Below are positions 16,791-25,509 of a DNA stretch of 64,000 nucleotides, one piece after another (position 1 is the first letter of the stretch; each line of letters begins with the position of its first letter). The DNA is from Ignavibacteria bacterium UBA7675 (GTDB lineage Bacteria; Bacteroidota; Ignavibacteria; Kapaibacteriales; UB7675): contig DLHF01000002.1 in assembly GCA_002483085.1 (NCBI GenBank), forward strand, positions 1 to 64,000. The letters run 5' to 3'. The notes under the pieces were generated by a model. It saw only the letters and a list, made by a program, of their open reading frames with translations. It was not told where the DNA came from and ran no database searches. A program made the position numbers and the translations under genes.

Positions 16791-17441
16791 TTATGAATTT
16801 CCATAGCCCATTGCCTGTAGTCGTTCCATCGTCAGCCCTGGCTGCTGTTCGCGGCCATGCGCCATCATGGACTCCACGTACTTGCCTATAAGATCGAATT
16901 CGAGATTAACTTCGCTGCCCACGCGCAGCTCGCCTATAATGGTCTCTTTCCACGTATGCGGAATAATCGACACCATAAGGCGGTTGTGGTCCTTGCGCGC
17001 TACAGTAAGGCTAATTCCTTCAATACAAATCGAACCGACAGGAATCACATAACGCGAGAACTGCTCGGAAAATTCCACCCAGATATTGTGGCTGGCTTCC
17101 AACTCGTCGATAGAATCGACCGTACCCCGGCAATCCACATGCCCTTGCACAAGATGCCCGCCCAACCGGCCACCGAGCTGCATAGCGCGTTCCAAGTTGA
17201 CGCGGCGCCCCGCAGAAAAGCTGCCAAGCGTAGTTTTTGCAAGCGTTTCCTCGATTGCTTCTACGTCGAATGTCGTAGCAGTGCGCGCCACCACCGTCTG
17301 GCAGCAGCCATTCACAGCCACCGAATCGTCTATTTTCAAGTCGTCCATCACAAGCGCCGCTTCAATCGTAAGGCGGCGTCCTTTCCCAAACGGGCGCACA
17401 GAGCGCACAACGCCGGTTTCTTCTACGAGGCCGGTAAACAT
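16791..17441 (-). CDS. ribE: Riboflavin synthase, alpha chain
   Basis: 216 aa, the usual size. It dismutates two 6,7-dimethyl-8-ribityllumazine molecules to riboflavin. The start at 17441 has AGGAG about 5 bases upstream and gives the canonical MFTGLVEETG. Two lumazine-binding repeats are visible: 1-95 (SVAVNGCCQTVV) and 96-195 (GGHLVQGHVDCRGTV, ICIEGISLTV, IPHTWKETI). I looked for an FMN riboswitch upstream and saw none. No other rib gene is adjacent. Confidence 0.96.
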   Translation of the reverse strand: MFTGLVEETGVVRSVRPFGKGRRLTIEAALVMDDLKIDDSVAVNGCCQTVVARTATTFDVEAIEETLAKTTLGSFSAGRRVNLERAMQLGGRLGGHLVQGHVDCRGTVDSIDELEASHNIWVEFSEQFSRYVIPVGSICIEGISLTVARKDHNRLMVSIIPHTWKETIIGELRVGSEVNLEFDLIGKYVESMMAHGREQQPGLTMERLQAMGYGNS

Positions 17442-17709
17442 ATTACTCCTGTCTTTACTTTCCAGTATAGGATTGCTAAAATACATTCTTTCAACGATTC
17501 TGCCACGCTTACGTACAGCAAACCACCCATAGAGGGCTGTCTACAGTTTGGGAACGTACACCGACAGTTCGGGCACAAATGCCGCACTACTATGCCACGT
17601 CGCCAACATCAGCAAATTGTACACATAACGCTCTTTCCCCCAATTGCACCTTTTTACACAGAATCGTATTTTTGCGCTCCTTCCAGTTTAATTGCAAAGG
17701 AGAAATAGA

Positions 17710-18522
17710 ATGAGCTACGATATGACAGATTTTGAGCAGGATGTAATCGAACAAAGTAAAACGGTGCCAGTGCTCGTGGATTTCTGGGCGGCGTGGTGCG
17801 GTCCTTGCCGTGTTCTCGGCCCGGTGCTCGAACGCTTGGCAGAACAGCACAGCGGGGAATGGCGTTTGGTAAAAGTTGATACAGAAAAGTACCCCGAGCT
17901 CTCTACGCGCTATGGCGTGCGCAGTATTCCCAATGTGAAGCTGTTTGTGGATGGTAAAGTAGCTGATGAGTTTACAGGAGCACAGCCCGACTATGCCATC
18001 GAACAATGGCTGAAACGCAGCCTGCCGGAGAAGCACGCAGCTACGATCCAACGGGCGGAACAGCTTATAGAAGAGCAAAAAACCGAGGAAGCACAGGCTC
18101 TTTTAGAATATATTGTCGCCGATTCGCCGCAAAGCGAACACGCAAGAGTACTGCTGGCGCATATGCTTGTCTTCAGTGCGCCGGTGCGCGCTGCCGAGCT
18201 CGTCCGCGAAGTCTTGGCCGATTCACCGTGGTTTCACAAGGCCGAAGCCATCCGAACATTCGCACATCTGGCCGAGACCGCCGGGCATCCGGAAACTCTG
18301 GCAGACCATCCCATAAAAGAGCGGTATCTGAATGCTGTTCGTGCTTTGGAACAGCTCGATTTCGACACTGCATTAGAAGGATTTATCGAAGTGCTCCGCG
18401 AACATCGCTATTACGACGACGATGGTTCGCGCAAGGCGTGCATTGCCATTTTTAAATATCTCGGAGAAGATCACGAGACAACGTGCAAATATCGCCGCAC
18501 ATTCGACAGCGCCCTCTACTAA
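17710..18522 (+). CDS. Thioredoxin with C-terminal helical repeats (CnoX/YbbN-like)
   Basis: 270 aa, cytosolic. The start at 17710 is set by AAGGAG 7 bases upstream. Residues 1-105 are a thioredoxin fold with the active site WCGPC (FWAAWCGPCRVLGPVLERLA) and the cis-Pro loop SIPNVKLF. Residues 110-270 are TPR-like helices (AEQLIEEQKTEEAQALLEYIV). This layout matches CnoX (YbbN), a holdase/chaperedoxin that protects proteins under oxidative stress. Unlike E. coli CnoX, the two active-site cysteines are kept. The gene ends in a shared bidirectional terminator. Confidence 0.9.
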   Translation: MSYDMTDFEQDVIEQSKTVPVLVDFWAAWCGPCRVLGPVLERLAEQHSGEWRLVKVDTEKYPELSTRYGVRSIPNVKLFVDGKVADEFTGAQPDYAIEQWLKRSLPEKHAATIQRAEQLIEEQKTEEAQALLEYIVADSPQSEHARVLLAHMLVFSAPVRAAELVREVLADSPWFHKAEAIRTFAHLAETAGHPETLADHPIKERYLNAVRALEQLDFDTALEGFIEVLREHRYYDDDGSRKACIAIFKYLGEDHETTCKYRRTFDSALY

Positions 18523-18537
18523 TCCACACATAAAAAA

Positions 18538-18573
18538 CAGCGGGGTTCCCCATCGTAATGAGAAACCCCGCTG
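18538..18573. terminator. Bidirectional terminator
   Basis: Perfect 10-bp arms CAGCGGGGTT / AACCCCGCTG between the converging thioredoxin and repeat-lipoprotein genes. A-rich sequence (TAAAAAA) precedes it, giving a U-tract on the minus transcript. Confidence 0.85.
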
Positions 18574-18591
18574 CCATCACCGAGAAACAAT

Positions 18592-20640
18592 TTAGTCGGG
18601 AACGATGCGAAGCGTTTCCTGGATTGTTTTGCACTCGTTAAATACGAATGTCACGGTCTTGCTTTCATAACCATCCTTCGAGACCGTTACGCTGTACTCC
18701 GCCGGAGCCAGCAGACCTTCGCCCATGTACCAGCCGTCGGCATTGGTTGTCCCTTGGGCAACTACTACGCCATTGCGTCGGATCACGACTGCAGCACCCG
18801 CAAGCCAGCCGCCATCCGCTACTGTAGAGTCCTTGACGCGCACTTTCAGTTTTGCCGTCTGGCATGAATCCGGTATGTTTTTGGCGAGAATTCGCTGCGT
18901 AGTCAAGCTCGTATCGTTGCAGCCGAGTTCTACTACAACTTCGCGACCATTGTAGCCATCGCGGCTGATATTCACTACGTAGCGACCAGCACAAAGATTG
19001 CGGAAGAAAACTACGCCATCACCATTCGCGGTTTCGGTAGCTACATGCTGGTTGCCTTTCCAGAGCTTCATCGACGTGCTGCCCAAAATAGCATTTGTGG
19101 TAGAATCGCGCACAGCCATGCGGATCACACCATGACAGCAGCTATCGTTGTTCGAGTGTTCGCTCACCAGCAACACCGTGCGGATTTCATTGCTGTTGCA
19201 GCTTACTTGCACTTGAAGCTCGCGGCCTTTGTAGGTATCGCGGGTAATACTGATGCCATACGTACCTTGGCACAGCTCCTCGAACACGACATAACCGTCG
19301 TTGTTAGCCGTAAGTGTTTTTACCAGCGCACCGTTTTTCCAGAGCTTCACCGTTGCATTGGGAATGGCCTGGTTGGTAAGGGTATCGCGAACGAGAATTT
19401 TAATTCTGTTGTTGCAGCAGGTGTCTTGGCCGCCGCTCTTTGCCAGAATATACTTTACAATGTCAATCGTGTCGTTGCAGGCAAGCCGTACATCAAACTC
19501 GACAGGCGCATATCCGTCGCGGCTAATGTTCACACCATAGCTCCCTTCGCAGAGCCCACCGATCACCGCGCCGTTCTGCCCGGTTGTTTCCTGAGCTTTG
19601 AGCACATTGCCTTTCCAGATTTTTACTTTTGCACCCACAACGATAGCATTTGTAGACGAATCGCGCACAACCACGCGGATCACACCGTGGCAGCAGGAAT
19701 CTTCGTTGTTTTGTATTGCCAGGAGCTTGCGTGCAATTTCCAGCGAATCATTGCATTCGGCTGTAAAGTTGACTTCCCGGGCGCCGTAGCCATCGCGCTG
19801 GATGAGCAGCGAATACTGTCCCGGGCACAAGCCGGTAAAGCGCACAAAGCCATCGTTATTCGTCGTAAGTGTGGTAAGTAAAGCGCCATTTTTTCGCAAT
19901 TTCACGGTAGAACCACCGAGCTGAGCGTTGGTAAGAGAATCGCGAATAATCACCGTCGCCACGCCATTGCAGCAGGAGTCGTTGCCGTCGTGGCCAAGCG
20001 TGCGCATCACAATGTTGAAACCAACACTGTCGCAGTTTTCAATCGCAACATCTTCCTCAACCACACGGAAGCCCTGCTTTGCCAGACGAAAATTGTACTG
20101 GCCAGCACACACGTGATGGAAGACGATACGGCCAAGGGCGTCCGTCGTGCCCACGGCTATTCTGGCACCGCCAGTTCGCAGCTTTACTTCTACCCCCTGC
20201 AATGCGCCGGAGTTCGCGCTGTCGATTACTGTAAGAGCAAGAGTACCGCAGCAGGAATCGCTATTGTGCAGCAGCAACTTCACCTGGCCATCAAGAGCAC
20301 CGCTCATGACATCGCCAAAACCGCCAACGAATGACTGATAATAGGGGTGGCTTACCCGTACATAGAGTCCACTGCCACCATTGGGTAGATCGCCGAGCGA
20401 GAAATTGCCGTAGTCATCAGTAGTATCATAGGCGATAACGGACTGAATCGAAGGTTTGACATTGTGAACCTCCAAAACAGCACCGGGCACAGCGTGGCCT
20501 TCGCCATCAAGCACTACACCCGTAAGCGACACGGGGTCGGTGACAGCAACTGGCGCATCTTCATTACAGGCATACATCACTGCGGCCACACAAGCTAATA
20601 AGGCCAGCAACCGCAACCGAACATGAAACAATGTTTTCAT
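18592..20640 (-). CDS. Lipoprotein with tandem Cys-patterned carboxypeptidase-regulatory-like repeats
   Basis: 682 aa. The signal sequence ends in a lipobox-like VMYAC, so probably a lipoprotein. After a Cys-free beta-sandwich (VSLTGVVLDGEGHAVPGAVLEVHN) come six tandem units of about 92-97 residues. Five begin with DSCC or DTCC and each holds two more Cys at fixed places, in LC.G.Y and ..CND. The sixth (PDSCQTAKLKVRVKDS) is divergent. Each unit reads as a CarboxypepD_reg/CNA-B-like sandwich (V.VRDS.TNA...A.VKLWK.G.....T..NDG...F..LC.G.Y...I.RDGY). The Cys pattern suggests disulfides in or between domains of a surface stalk. No catalytic domain is visible. Confidence 0.85.
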   Translation of the reverse strand: MKTLFHVRLRLLALLACVAAVMYACNEDAPVAVTDPVSLTGVVLDGEGHAVPGAVLEVHNVKPSIQSVIAYDTTDDYGNFSLGDLPNGGSGLYVRVSHPYYQSFVGGFGDVMSGALDGQVKLLLHNSDSCCGTLALTVIDSANSGALQGVEVKLRTGGARIAVGTTDALGRIVFHHVCAGQYNFRLAKQGFRVVEEDVAIENCDSVGFNIVMRTLGHDGNDSCCNGVATVIIRDSLTNAQLGGSTVKLRKNGALLTTLTTNNDGFVRFTGLCPGQYSLLIQRDGYGAREVNFTAECNDSLEIARKLLAIQNNEDSCCHGVIRVVVRDSSTNAIVVGAKVKIWKGNVLKAQETTGQNGAVIGGLCEGSYGVNISRDGYAPVEFDVRLACNDTIDIVKYILAKSGGQDTCCNNRIKILVRDTLTNQAIPNATVKLWKNGALVKTLTANNDGYVVFEELCQGTYGISITRDTYKGRELQVQVSCNSNEIRTVLLVSEHSNNDSCCHGVIRMAVRDSTTNAILGSTSMKLWKGNQHVATETANGDGVVFFRNLCAGRYVVNISRDGYNGREVVVELGCNDTSLTTQRILAKNIPDSCQTAKLKVRVKDSTVADGGWLAGAAVVIRRNGVVVAQGTTNADGWYMGEGLLAPAEYSVTVSKDGYESKTVTFVFNECKTIQETLRIVPD

Positions 20641-20817
20641 AAAACAACTCCTGCTGTAAAATAGACATCAACTACCTGGTCGCGGTAGGATGGGGACGCG
20701 CCAAGCCAAATGGTACAAACCTTTGAGTATTACAAATGGTTACAGGAAGAATTTACTGGTAGTGGGGATACTCTGCAACAACATTGTGGAGCTTCGCTAT
20801 TTCGCGAAAAATCTGTG

Positions 20818-20955
20818 GCACGGGCGGCGCTGTGGCGTCCGGCGCAGCGCTGTCACCGGTCGCACAACCAGTGTCGATTGTCCGCCCCATATCGCAGGAA
20901 AAAGCTATTTTGCGGTAGAACGCTGTAAAACTACGAGGCAGACATGCCGTCCTCC
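20818..20955 (-). repeat. Dispersed intergenic repeat, copy A
   Basis: Core CGCTGTCACCGGTCGCA at 20848-20864, the exact reverse complement of the core at 52917-52933. It is flanked by GGCACGGGCGGC on one side and CGATTGTCCGCC, then CCGTCCTCCGC, on the other, both shared with other copies. It fills most of the gap between the repeat lipoprotein and the TolC gene. Confidence 0.75.
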
Positions 20956-20995
20956 GCATATCCTTCCTGTAAGAACAATACACGGGCGAGCTTAT

Positions 20996-22471
20996 TTAGC
21001 TTTCTACATTAAAATCGGGCAGCAGAGGAGTATTGCGTTCGAAGTCGAACAGCGTAAGCCTCCTGAGCCGGTAGTAGGCCACCCAGTAGTCGCGCAGCGT
21101 TTGGATATAATTGCGTCGTGCACCGTCTTTTTCATTCTGGGCAACAAATAAGTCATTGAGGTCGATTTTGCCAATCAGATAGCGGTTTTTCGCTACTTCA
21201 AAGCGGCGCTGGGCAATAGTATCGCTCTTGGCAGAAAGCTGAACCTGCACGCTGAGCTGTTGGAAACGCATCACCTGGTAGTACACATCTTTTTCAAAAG
21301 CGCCTTCTTCCAGCCGTATCGACTCTTCGAGGGCGCGTTTTTCAGCTTTGGCAGCCTCGACAGCAGCGTGTGTTTTACCCCATTGAATAAGAGGAATCTC
21401 GAATGAAATATTGAACTGTTCGCGGTCGAGCGGGCTGCGATACACATCGGGAATAGTGCGAGCAGTTTGGTTGAAACCCACGCTCGCGCTAATAGTAGCG
21501 CCAAAGTTATCGCCATATTCGGCTTCAGCTATGCGGCGCTCGGCCTCAGTCGTTCGCACGTTAAAATTCAACACATCGCTTCTATACAATCGCGCTTTTT
21601 CGAGTGCTACGGCTGGCTCGATCACCGCTTCGGGCACTTTAGCAGGGGGCACAACCCGCACAGGCTGCTGCGGCGAAAGGTCTAAAGCGATTTTCAGATT
21701 GCGCTCGGCCAGCTCGTAGTCGATGAGAGCACTTGTAAGCTGTGTACGCGATTCCATCAGCTTCAGCTCGCTTTGCAACAGATCATTTTCAGCTATTTTC
21801 CCCACTTCGTACCGTCCTTTCGACAGCCGGTAAAGTGTGTCGTTGACCCCCACATTAAAATTCGCATTCGCTACATTCATTTGCGAGATATACGAAGCAA
21901 AGAACTGCTCAGTGATATCAGCCGCTGCATCTTCGAGCGCTTCGGCATACCGCTTTTGTGAAAGCTGGAACTGCAGCTCGGCCAGTTCGCGCGCCCACGA
22001 CATGGAGTTGTGCTTGAACAGCGGCTGTGTAAGCCCTATTTCTAATGGCGTCGAGCTCCAGAAATACGTATTTCCACGGTCGAACAAGTCGATACGCCGG
22101 AGGCCAGATCGCGCATAAATCGTCCCACCAGTAAGCGAGAGCTGCTGGGAAAGTTCGAGGCTAATATTGGAGAACAACTGGCTCTTTTGCTGGAATAGTA
22201 TTGAGCCATCGGGCTGTTCGACCTGGGTGATTTCGCGCTGTAAGCCCGGCACCGCACCCGTAAGCGAAAGCTGGGGCAGGTAGTCGGCCTGTAGAGAGCG
22301 ATAGCTCCAGTACGCTACTTCAAAATTGCTCCGCGCGATCTTTACCGAAGGACTCTGCCTATGCGCCAAGCGCAGGGCTTCATCGAGCGTAAGGGTAAGG
22401 CTATCGGTTTGTGCAGAGACAGCAGAAACAGCAATGGCAAGCAAACAAACGGCTAACGATAAAAGGCGCAT
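20996..22471 (-). CDS. TolC family outer-membrane channel protein
   Basis: 491 aa. The signal peptide ends near AVSAQ. The N-terminal LTLDEALRLAHRQSPSVKIARSNFEVAYWSYRSLQADYLPQLSLTGA and the internal repeat (ALEKARLYRSDVLNFNVRTTEAERRIAEAEYGDNFGATISASVGFNQ) are typical of outer-membrane efflux proteins, with long coiled-coil helices. It is last gene of a three-gene operon with a MacB-like permease (48-base gap) and a MacA-like adaptor. Together they would form a trans-envelope exporter; substrate unknown. Confidence 0.93.
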   Translation of the reverse strand: MRLLSLAVCLLAIAVSAVSAQTDSLTLTLDEALRLAHRQSPSVKIARSNFEVAYWSYRSLQADYLPQLSLTGAVPGLQREITQVEQPDGSILFQQKSQLFSNISLELSQQLSLTGGTIYARSGLRRIDLFDRGNTYFWSSTPLEIGLTQPLFKHNSMSWARELAELQFQLSQKRYAEALEDAAADITEQFFASYISQMNVANANFNVGVNDTLYRLSKGRYEVGKIAENDLLQSELKLMESRTQLTSALIDYELAERNLKIALDLSPQQPVRVVPPAKVPEAVIEPAVALEKARLYRSDVLNFNVRTTEAERRIAEAEYGDNFGATISASVGFNQTARTIPDVYRSPLDREQFNISFEIPLIQWGKTHAAVEAAKAEKRALEESIRLEEGAFEKDVYYQVMRFQQLSVQVQLSAKSDTIAQRRFEVAKNRYLIGKIDLNDLFVAQNEKDGARRNYIQTLRDYWVAYYRLRRLTLFDFERNTPLLPDFNVES

Positions 22472-22519
22472 AACACTACTAATTGAGTGATTCCAATACG
22501 ATGTCCATTCATCCCGGCA

Positions 22520-23872
22520 TTATTCATATCGCAGGGAAACAATCGGATCCTGATTTGCAGCCCGCATAGCGGGAAAAATGCCAGATAAAAGACCGACAAA
22601 TACCGAAACACTAAAGGAAAGCAGAACGGACACCGGAACGATAATCGTGGATATTTCCGCCCATTGTTCTATCATGTAGCTAATAGCAATGCCTAGACCA
22701 ATGCCTACAAACCCACCGAGAATACTGATTGTAACAGCTTCACTGATGAATTGCAGTACAATATCGCGCTTTGTAGCACCAATCGCCAGCCGGGTGCCGA
22801 TTTCTTTGATGCGCTCCATGACCGAAGCCAACATGATATTCATAATACCAATCCCGCCAACGATCAGCGAAATACAGGCAATGGCGAGCAAGACATTGTT
22901 GAAGAGGTCGACCGTGCGCTGCTTCTGGGCGAGGAGTTCCTCTGGTACAATTACTTCATAATCTACGACTTGGTTGTGGCGGCGGTGCAGCATACGGCTT
23001 ACAATATCAGCGGTCGAGACCATGTACTTCGTATCTTTTACACGCACTACCATGCGATCTACCTGATGGTAGTTCTTTTGCTCTGTTGTAGCCTCTTTGC
23101 CTCCATCTTCTTCATCAGAAGCACGCGAGGCCAGCAAAATATCCTGCCGGGTAATCAGCGCGCGGTTGCGATAGCGCAGCAGAAGAGTGGTAATCGGCGC
23201 ATAGATATCCATGTTGTAGTCGCGTATCCCAAGGCTCTGCATACTCTGCTCGGAAACCTTTTTTTCGGCCAGTACACCCACCACCGTCAGCCAGAGGCTC
23301 CCGCACTTTATTTCTTTGCCAATGGGGTTTTCTGTGGGGAAAAACCGCGCCTTCACACCAGAGCCAATCACACAGACCGGCGCTGCAAGTTTCAGGTGCT
23401 GCAGCGTAAAGAGGCTGCCGTCGGATGTCGAGAAGTCGGTTGATGTAAAATAATGCTGATTAACGCCCACTACATTCGTCAGTTTTTTCAGTCCCGAGCG
23501 AATCACCATTGTTTCAATCACAATTTCGGGGCTCACAAAGTCGACTTCTCCCACAACTTGCTGGATGCTCTCTACGTCGGCAAGGTTCAGCCCGGGCGAG
23601 TAACGCTGTTTATCAGCCTTTTTCTCGTCCTCGGCTTTCTCTTTTTCCTTGTCATTATCAGTTTTCACGACAGCTTTTACAATGATATTATTAGCGCCGA
23701 GCAGTTCCATCTGTTCGAGAATCTCCTGCTCTGTACCCCGGCCAATGGCGAGCATAGCAATGACCGACGCCACGCCAAACACCATACCAAGCGATGTAAG
23801 AAATGACCGCAGGCTGTTGTGCAGCAGTGCTTCGAGTGCTATGGAAAGATTGTATCCGAGTTTCAGCAGCAT
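22520..23872 (-). CDS. MacB-like ABC transporter permease (FtsX domain, no ATPase)
   Basis: 450 aa. The order is one N-terminal transmembrane helix (NSLRSFLTSLGMVFGVASVIAMLAIG), a large periplasmic MacB_PCD domain (about 50-310) and an FtsX domain with three helices (LLAIACISLIVGGIGIMNIMLASVMERIKEIGTRLAIGA, then the last two). MacB itself carries an N-terminal ATPase; this protein has none, so the nucleotide-binding subunit must be encoded elsewhere. A Lys/Glu-rich stretch (NDNDKEKEKAEDEKKADKQ type, residues 72-92) is an unusual insertion in the periplasmic domain. The gap to the adaptor gene is 18 bases. Confidence 0.92.
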   Translation of the reverse strand: MLLKLGYNLSIALEALLHNSLRSFLTSLGMVFGVASVIAMLAIGRGTEQEILEQMELLGANNIIVKAVVKTDNDKEKEKAEDEKKADKQRYSPGLNLADVESIQQVVGEVDFVSPEIVIETMVIRSGLKKLTNVVGVNQHYFTSTDFSTSDGSLFTLQHLKLAAPVCVIGSGVKARFFPTENPIGKEIKCGSLWLTVVGVLAEKKVSEQSMQSLGIRDYNMDIYAPITTLLLRYRNRALITRQDILLASRASDEEDGGKEATTEQKNYHQVDRMVVRVKDTKYMVSTADIVSRMLHRRHNQVVDYEVIVPEELLAQKQRTVDLFNNVLLAIACISLIVGGIGIMNIMLASVMERIKEIGTRLAIGATKRDIVLQFISEAVTISILGGFVGIGLGIAISYMIEQWAEISTIIVPVSVLLSFSVSVFVGLLSGIFPAMRAANQDPIVSLRYE

Positions 23873-23890
23873 AAAGCGTCAGATAACAGG

Positions 23891-25201
23891 TCAGTTGTTA
23901 TTTGGTTTGTTGTTCGAAGCCGCTGTTTTTTCGCCTGTTTTGCGCTTCGGCTGGCCGAGGCTAATTACCTTCGCCTTATCAGCGTCGGCAGGAGTAGAAA
24001 GGTACACTTTATCTTTTTCCGTAAGCCCGAGCTCTATTACTGCTTCGTTTTCGTTCATCTGGCCAAGTGTCACCTCTTGCTTTACAACTCCAGAGCCATC
24101 CTTTTTATATACATAGGTGACACCGTCGTCGGTGTGCACAGCTTCTAACGGCACAGAAAGTACATTATCGATAGTGGATGTTATAATCTCATTGCCGGTG
24201 GTCATAGCAGGCCGCAGCGTGGTATCTTTTGTTTCAATCTGTATTTTCACTTCAAATACTTTCGAGTCGGAGTTTGGCCGTTGCTCGCCGATATTTGCCA
24301 CAGACGTTACTTTGCCCGACAGCTTCTTATCAGTAACAGCATCGAGAGTAAGAACGACGTTTTGGTCTTTTTTGATTTTCTGAATATCAACTTCGTTCAC
24401 ATAGGTAATCGACTCCATGACCGATAAATCGGGAAGGGTAGCTACAACGGGGTCCCAAGCACTCACAGTAGAGCCAACGACCTTTTTGCGCCCGTTCCAT
24501 TCTTTAGCATAGATCACCATTCCATCAGCGGGAGCTGTAATGCTGAACTGCTGTAGAATTTCGGTAAGGACGCCCATTTTCTGCTGTTCTTTTGCAAGAT
24601 CCGTGCTTACTTCAGTCATCTTGGCAACTGCTTGCTGCACCTTGGTCTTGTAGTTTGTCTGCGCCTGCTTATAGGCGCGTTCGGCTTTTTCGTAGTCGAG
24701 CTCGGCCTGGCGCTGAGTAGCCGGGGCTTCGTACACCGACTGTTCTTTTACCAATTTCCGCTCTTCAAGTGCGTATTTCAAGTTGGTAAGTTCGTCGCGG
24801 GCACTGGTAAGCGTCAGTGTTGTATCTAGCCGGGTCTGCGTGTATTGCGACTGAGCCTTTTGTATTCCCAGCTCAGCTTCGCGAATTTTCCCCATAATTT
24901 CTGATTTATCGAGTTCGCCTACAAACTGGCCAGCTTTTACCACGGTACCTTCGGCTATGAGCTGTGCAATTTTCATTTGCCATATTTGCGCGGTGCGAGC
25001 ATTGGCAGGCCCTTGGATTTCAATAGAGTTTTTCGCCTGGAGCTCGCCGGTAGTCGTCACGCTTACCACGAACTTACCGCGCTTCGGCTGCACGAGAATA
25101 TCGGATTCAGCCTCGGCTTTGCCCCCAAAGGAAAACCACGCAATCGCCCCTACGACGAGCACACCAATGGCTATGACAGGTATCAGGGTTTTTCTGGTCA
25201 T
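23891..25201 (-). CDS. MacA-like periplasmic adaptor (HlyD/RND type)
   Basis: 436 aa. An N-terminal anchor helix (LIPVIAIGVLVVGAIAWFSF) is followed by a lipoyl/barrel-sandwich half (VVSVTTTGELQAKNSIEIQGP), a long coiled-coil hairpin (about 90-215), the second lipoyl half (ITAPADGMVIYA) and a beta-barrel (GKVTSVANIGEQ). This is the membrane-fusion protein that joins the permease to TolC. First gene of the operon. The C-terminal tail is Lys/Asn-rich (KAKVISLGQPKRKTGEKTAA). Homologues pair with MacB exporters of peptides, lipids or antibiotics; the substrate here is unknown. Confidence 0.92.
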   Translation of the reverse strand: MTRKTLIPVIAIGVLVVGAIAWFSFGGKAEAESDILVQPKRGKFVVSVTTTGELQAKNSIEIQGPANARTAQIWQMKIAQLIAEGTVVKAGQFVGELDKSEIMGKIREAELGIQKAQSQYTQTRLDTTLTLTSARDELTNLKYALEERKLVKEQSVYEAPATQRQAELDYEKAERAYKQAQTNYKTKVQQAVAKMTEVSTDLAKEQQKMGVLTEILQQFSITAPADGMVIYAKEWNGRKKVVGSTVSAWDPVVATLPDLSVMESITYVNEVDIQKIKKDQNVVLTLDAVTDKKLSGKVTSVANIGEQRPNSDSKVFEVKIQIETKDTTLRPAMTTGNEIITSTIDNVLSVPLEAVHTDDGVTYVYKKDGSGVVKQEVTLGQMNENEAVIELGLTEKDKVYLSTPADADKAKVISLGQPKRKTGEKTAASNNKPNNN

Positions 25202-25413
25202 GACATCTACACGATGATGAACTGGTTAATAATTGTATAAGCAAGCGTCCTACGGCAGAGACTGGGAGAAGTTTCGTCCCTGTGTACTATACTTATCGGG
25301 TTCGGATAAGCACAATTGTCACACGGCCTGTTCCTCGACAATACAGCATAAACACCTCACTTCTGAAAAGCCTATAGCTAAAGCCCACAACAATAGCAAT
25401 ACATCTTTGTACT

Positions 25414-25502
25414 TATACTGATGTTACGCATAGCCTTGTTCTATAGAACACAATGATTCTTAAAAAGCTCCGCAAACACTGTGTTTGCGTAACATTAGTT
25501 TA
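25414..25502. repeat. 89-bp inverted-repeat element (MITE-like or complex terminator)
   Basis: Terminal 17-mers TATACTGATGTTACGCA (25414-25430) and its near-complement (25486-25502) match at 15 of 17 positions. Inside are a short TTCTATAGAA hairpin and CGCAAACAC-T-GTGTTTGCG (25471-25489), the latter followed on the minus strand by GAGCTTTTT. It could be a small non-autonomous transposon remnant next to the restriction gene, and it could also end that operon's transcript. Confidence 0.6.
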
Positions 25503-25509
25503 CAAATAT

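Noticed and set aside
17442..17709. Possible FMN riboswitch upstream of ribE
   Set aside because: No RFN-type conserved blocks are present in the leader; the gap between ribE and the thioredoxin gene shows no comparable structure.
19045..19881. 278-codon open frame opposite the repeat lipoprotein
   Set aside because: Arises from the repeated codon pattern of the true gene; the repeat units on the minus strand are unmistakable.
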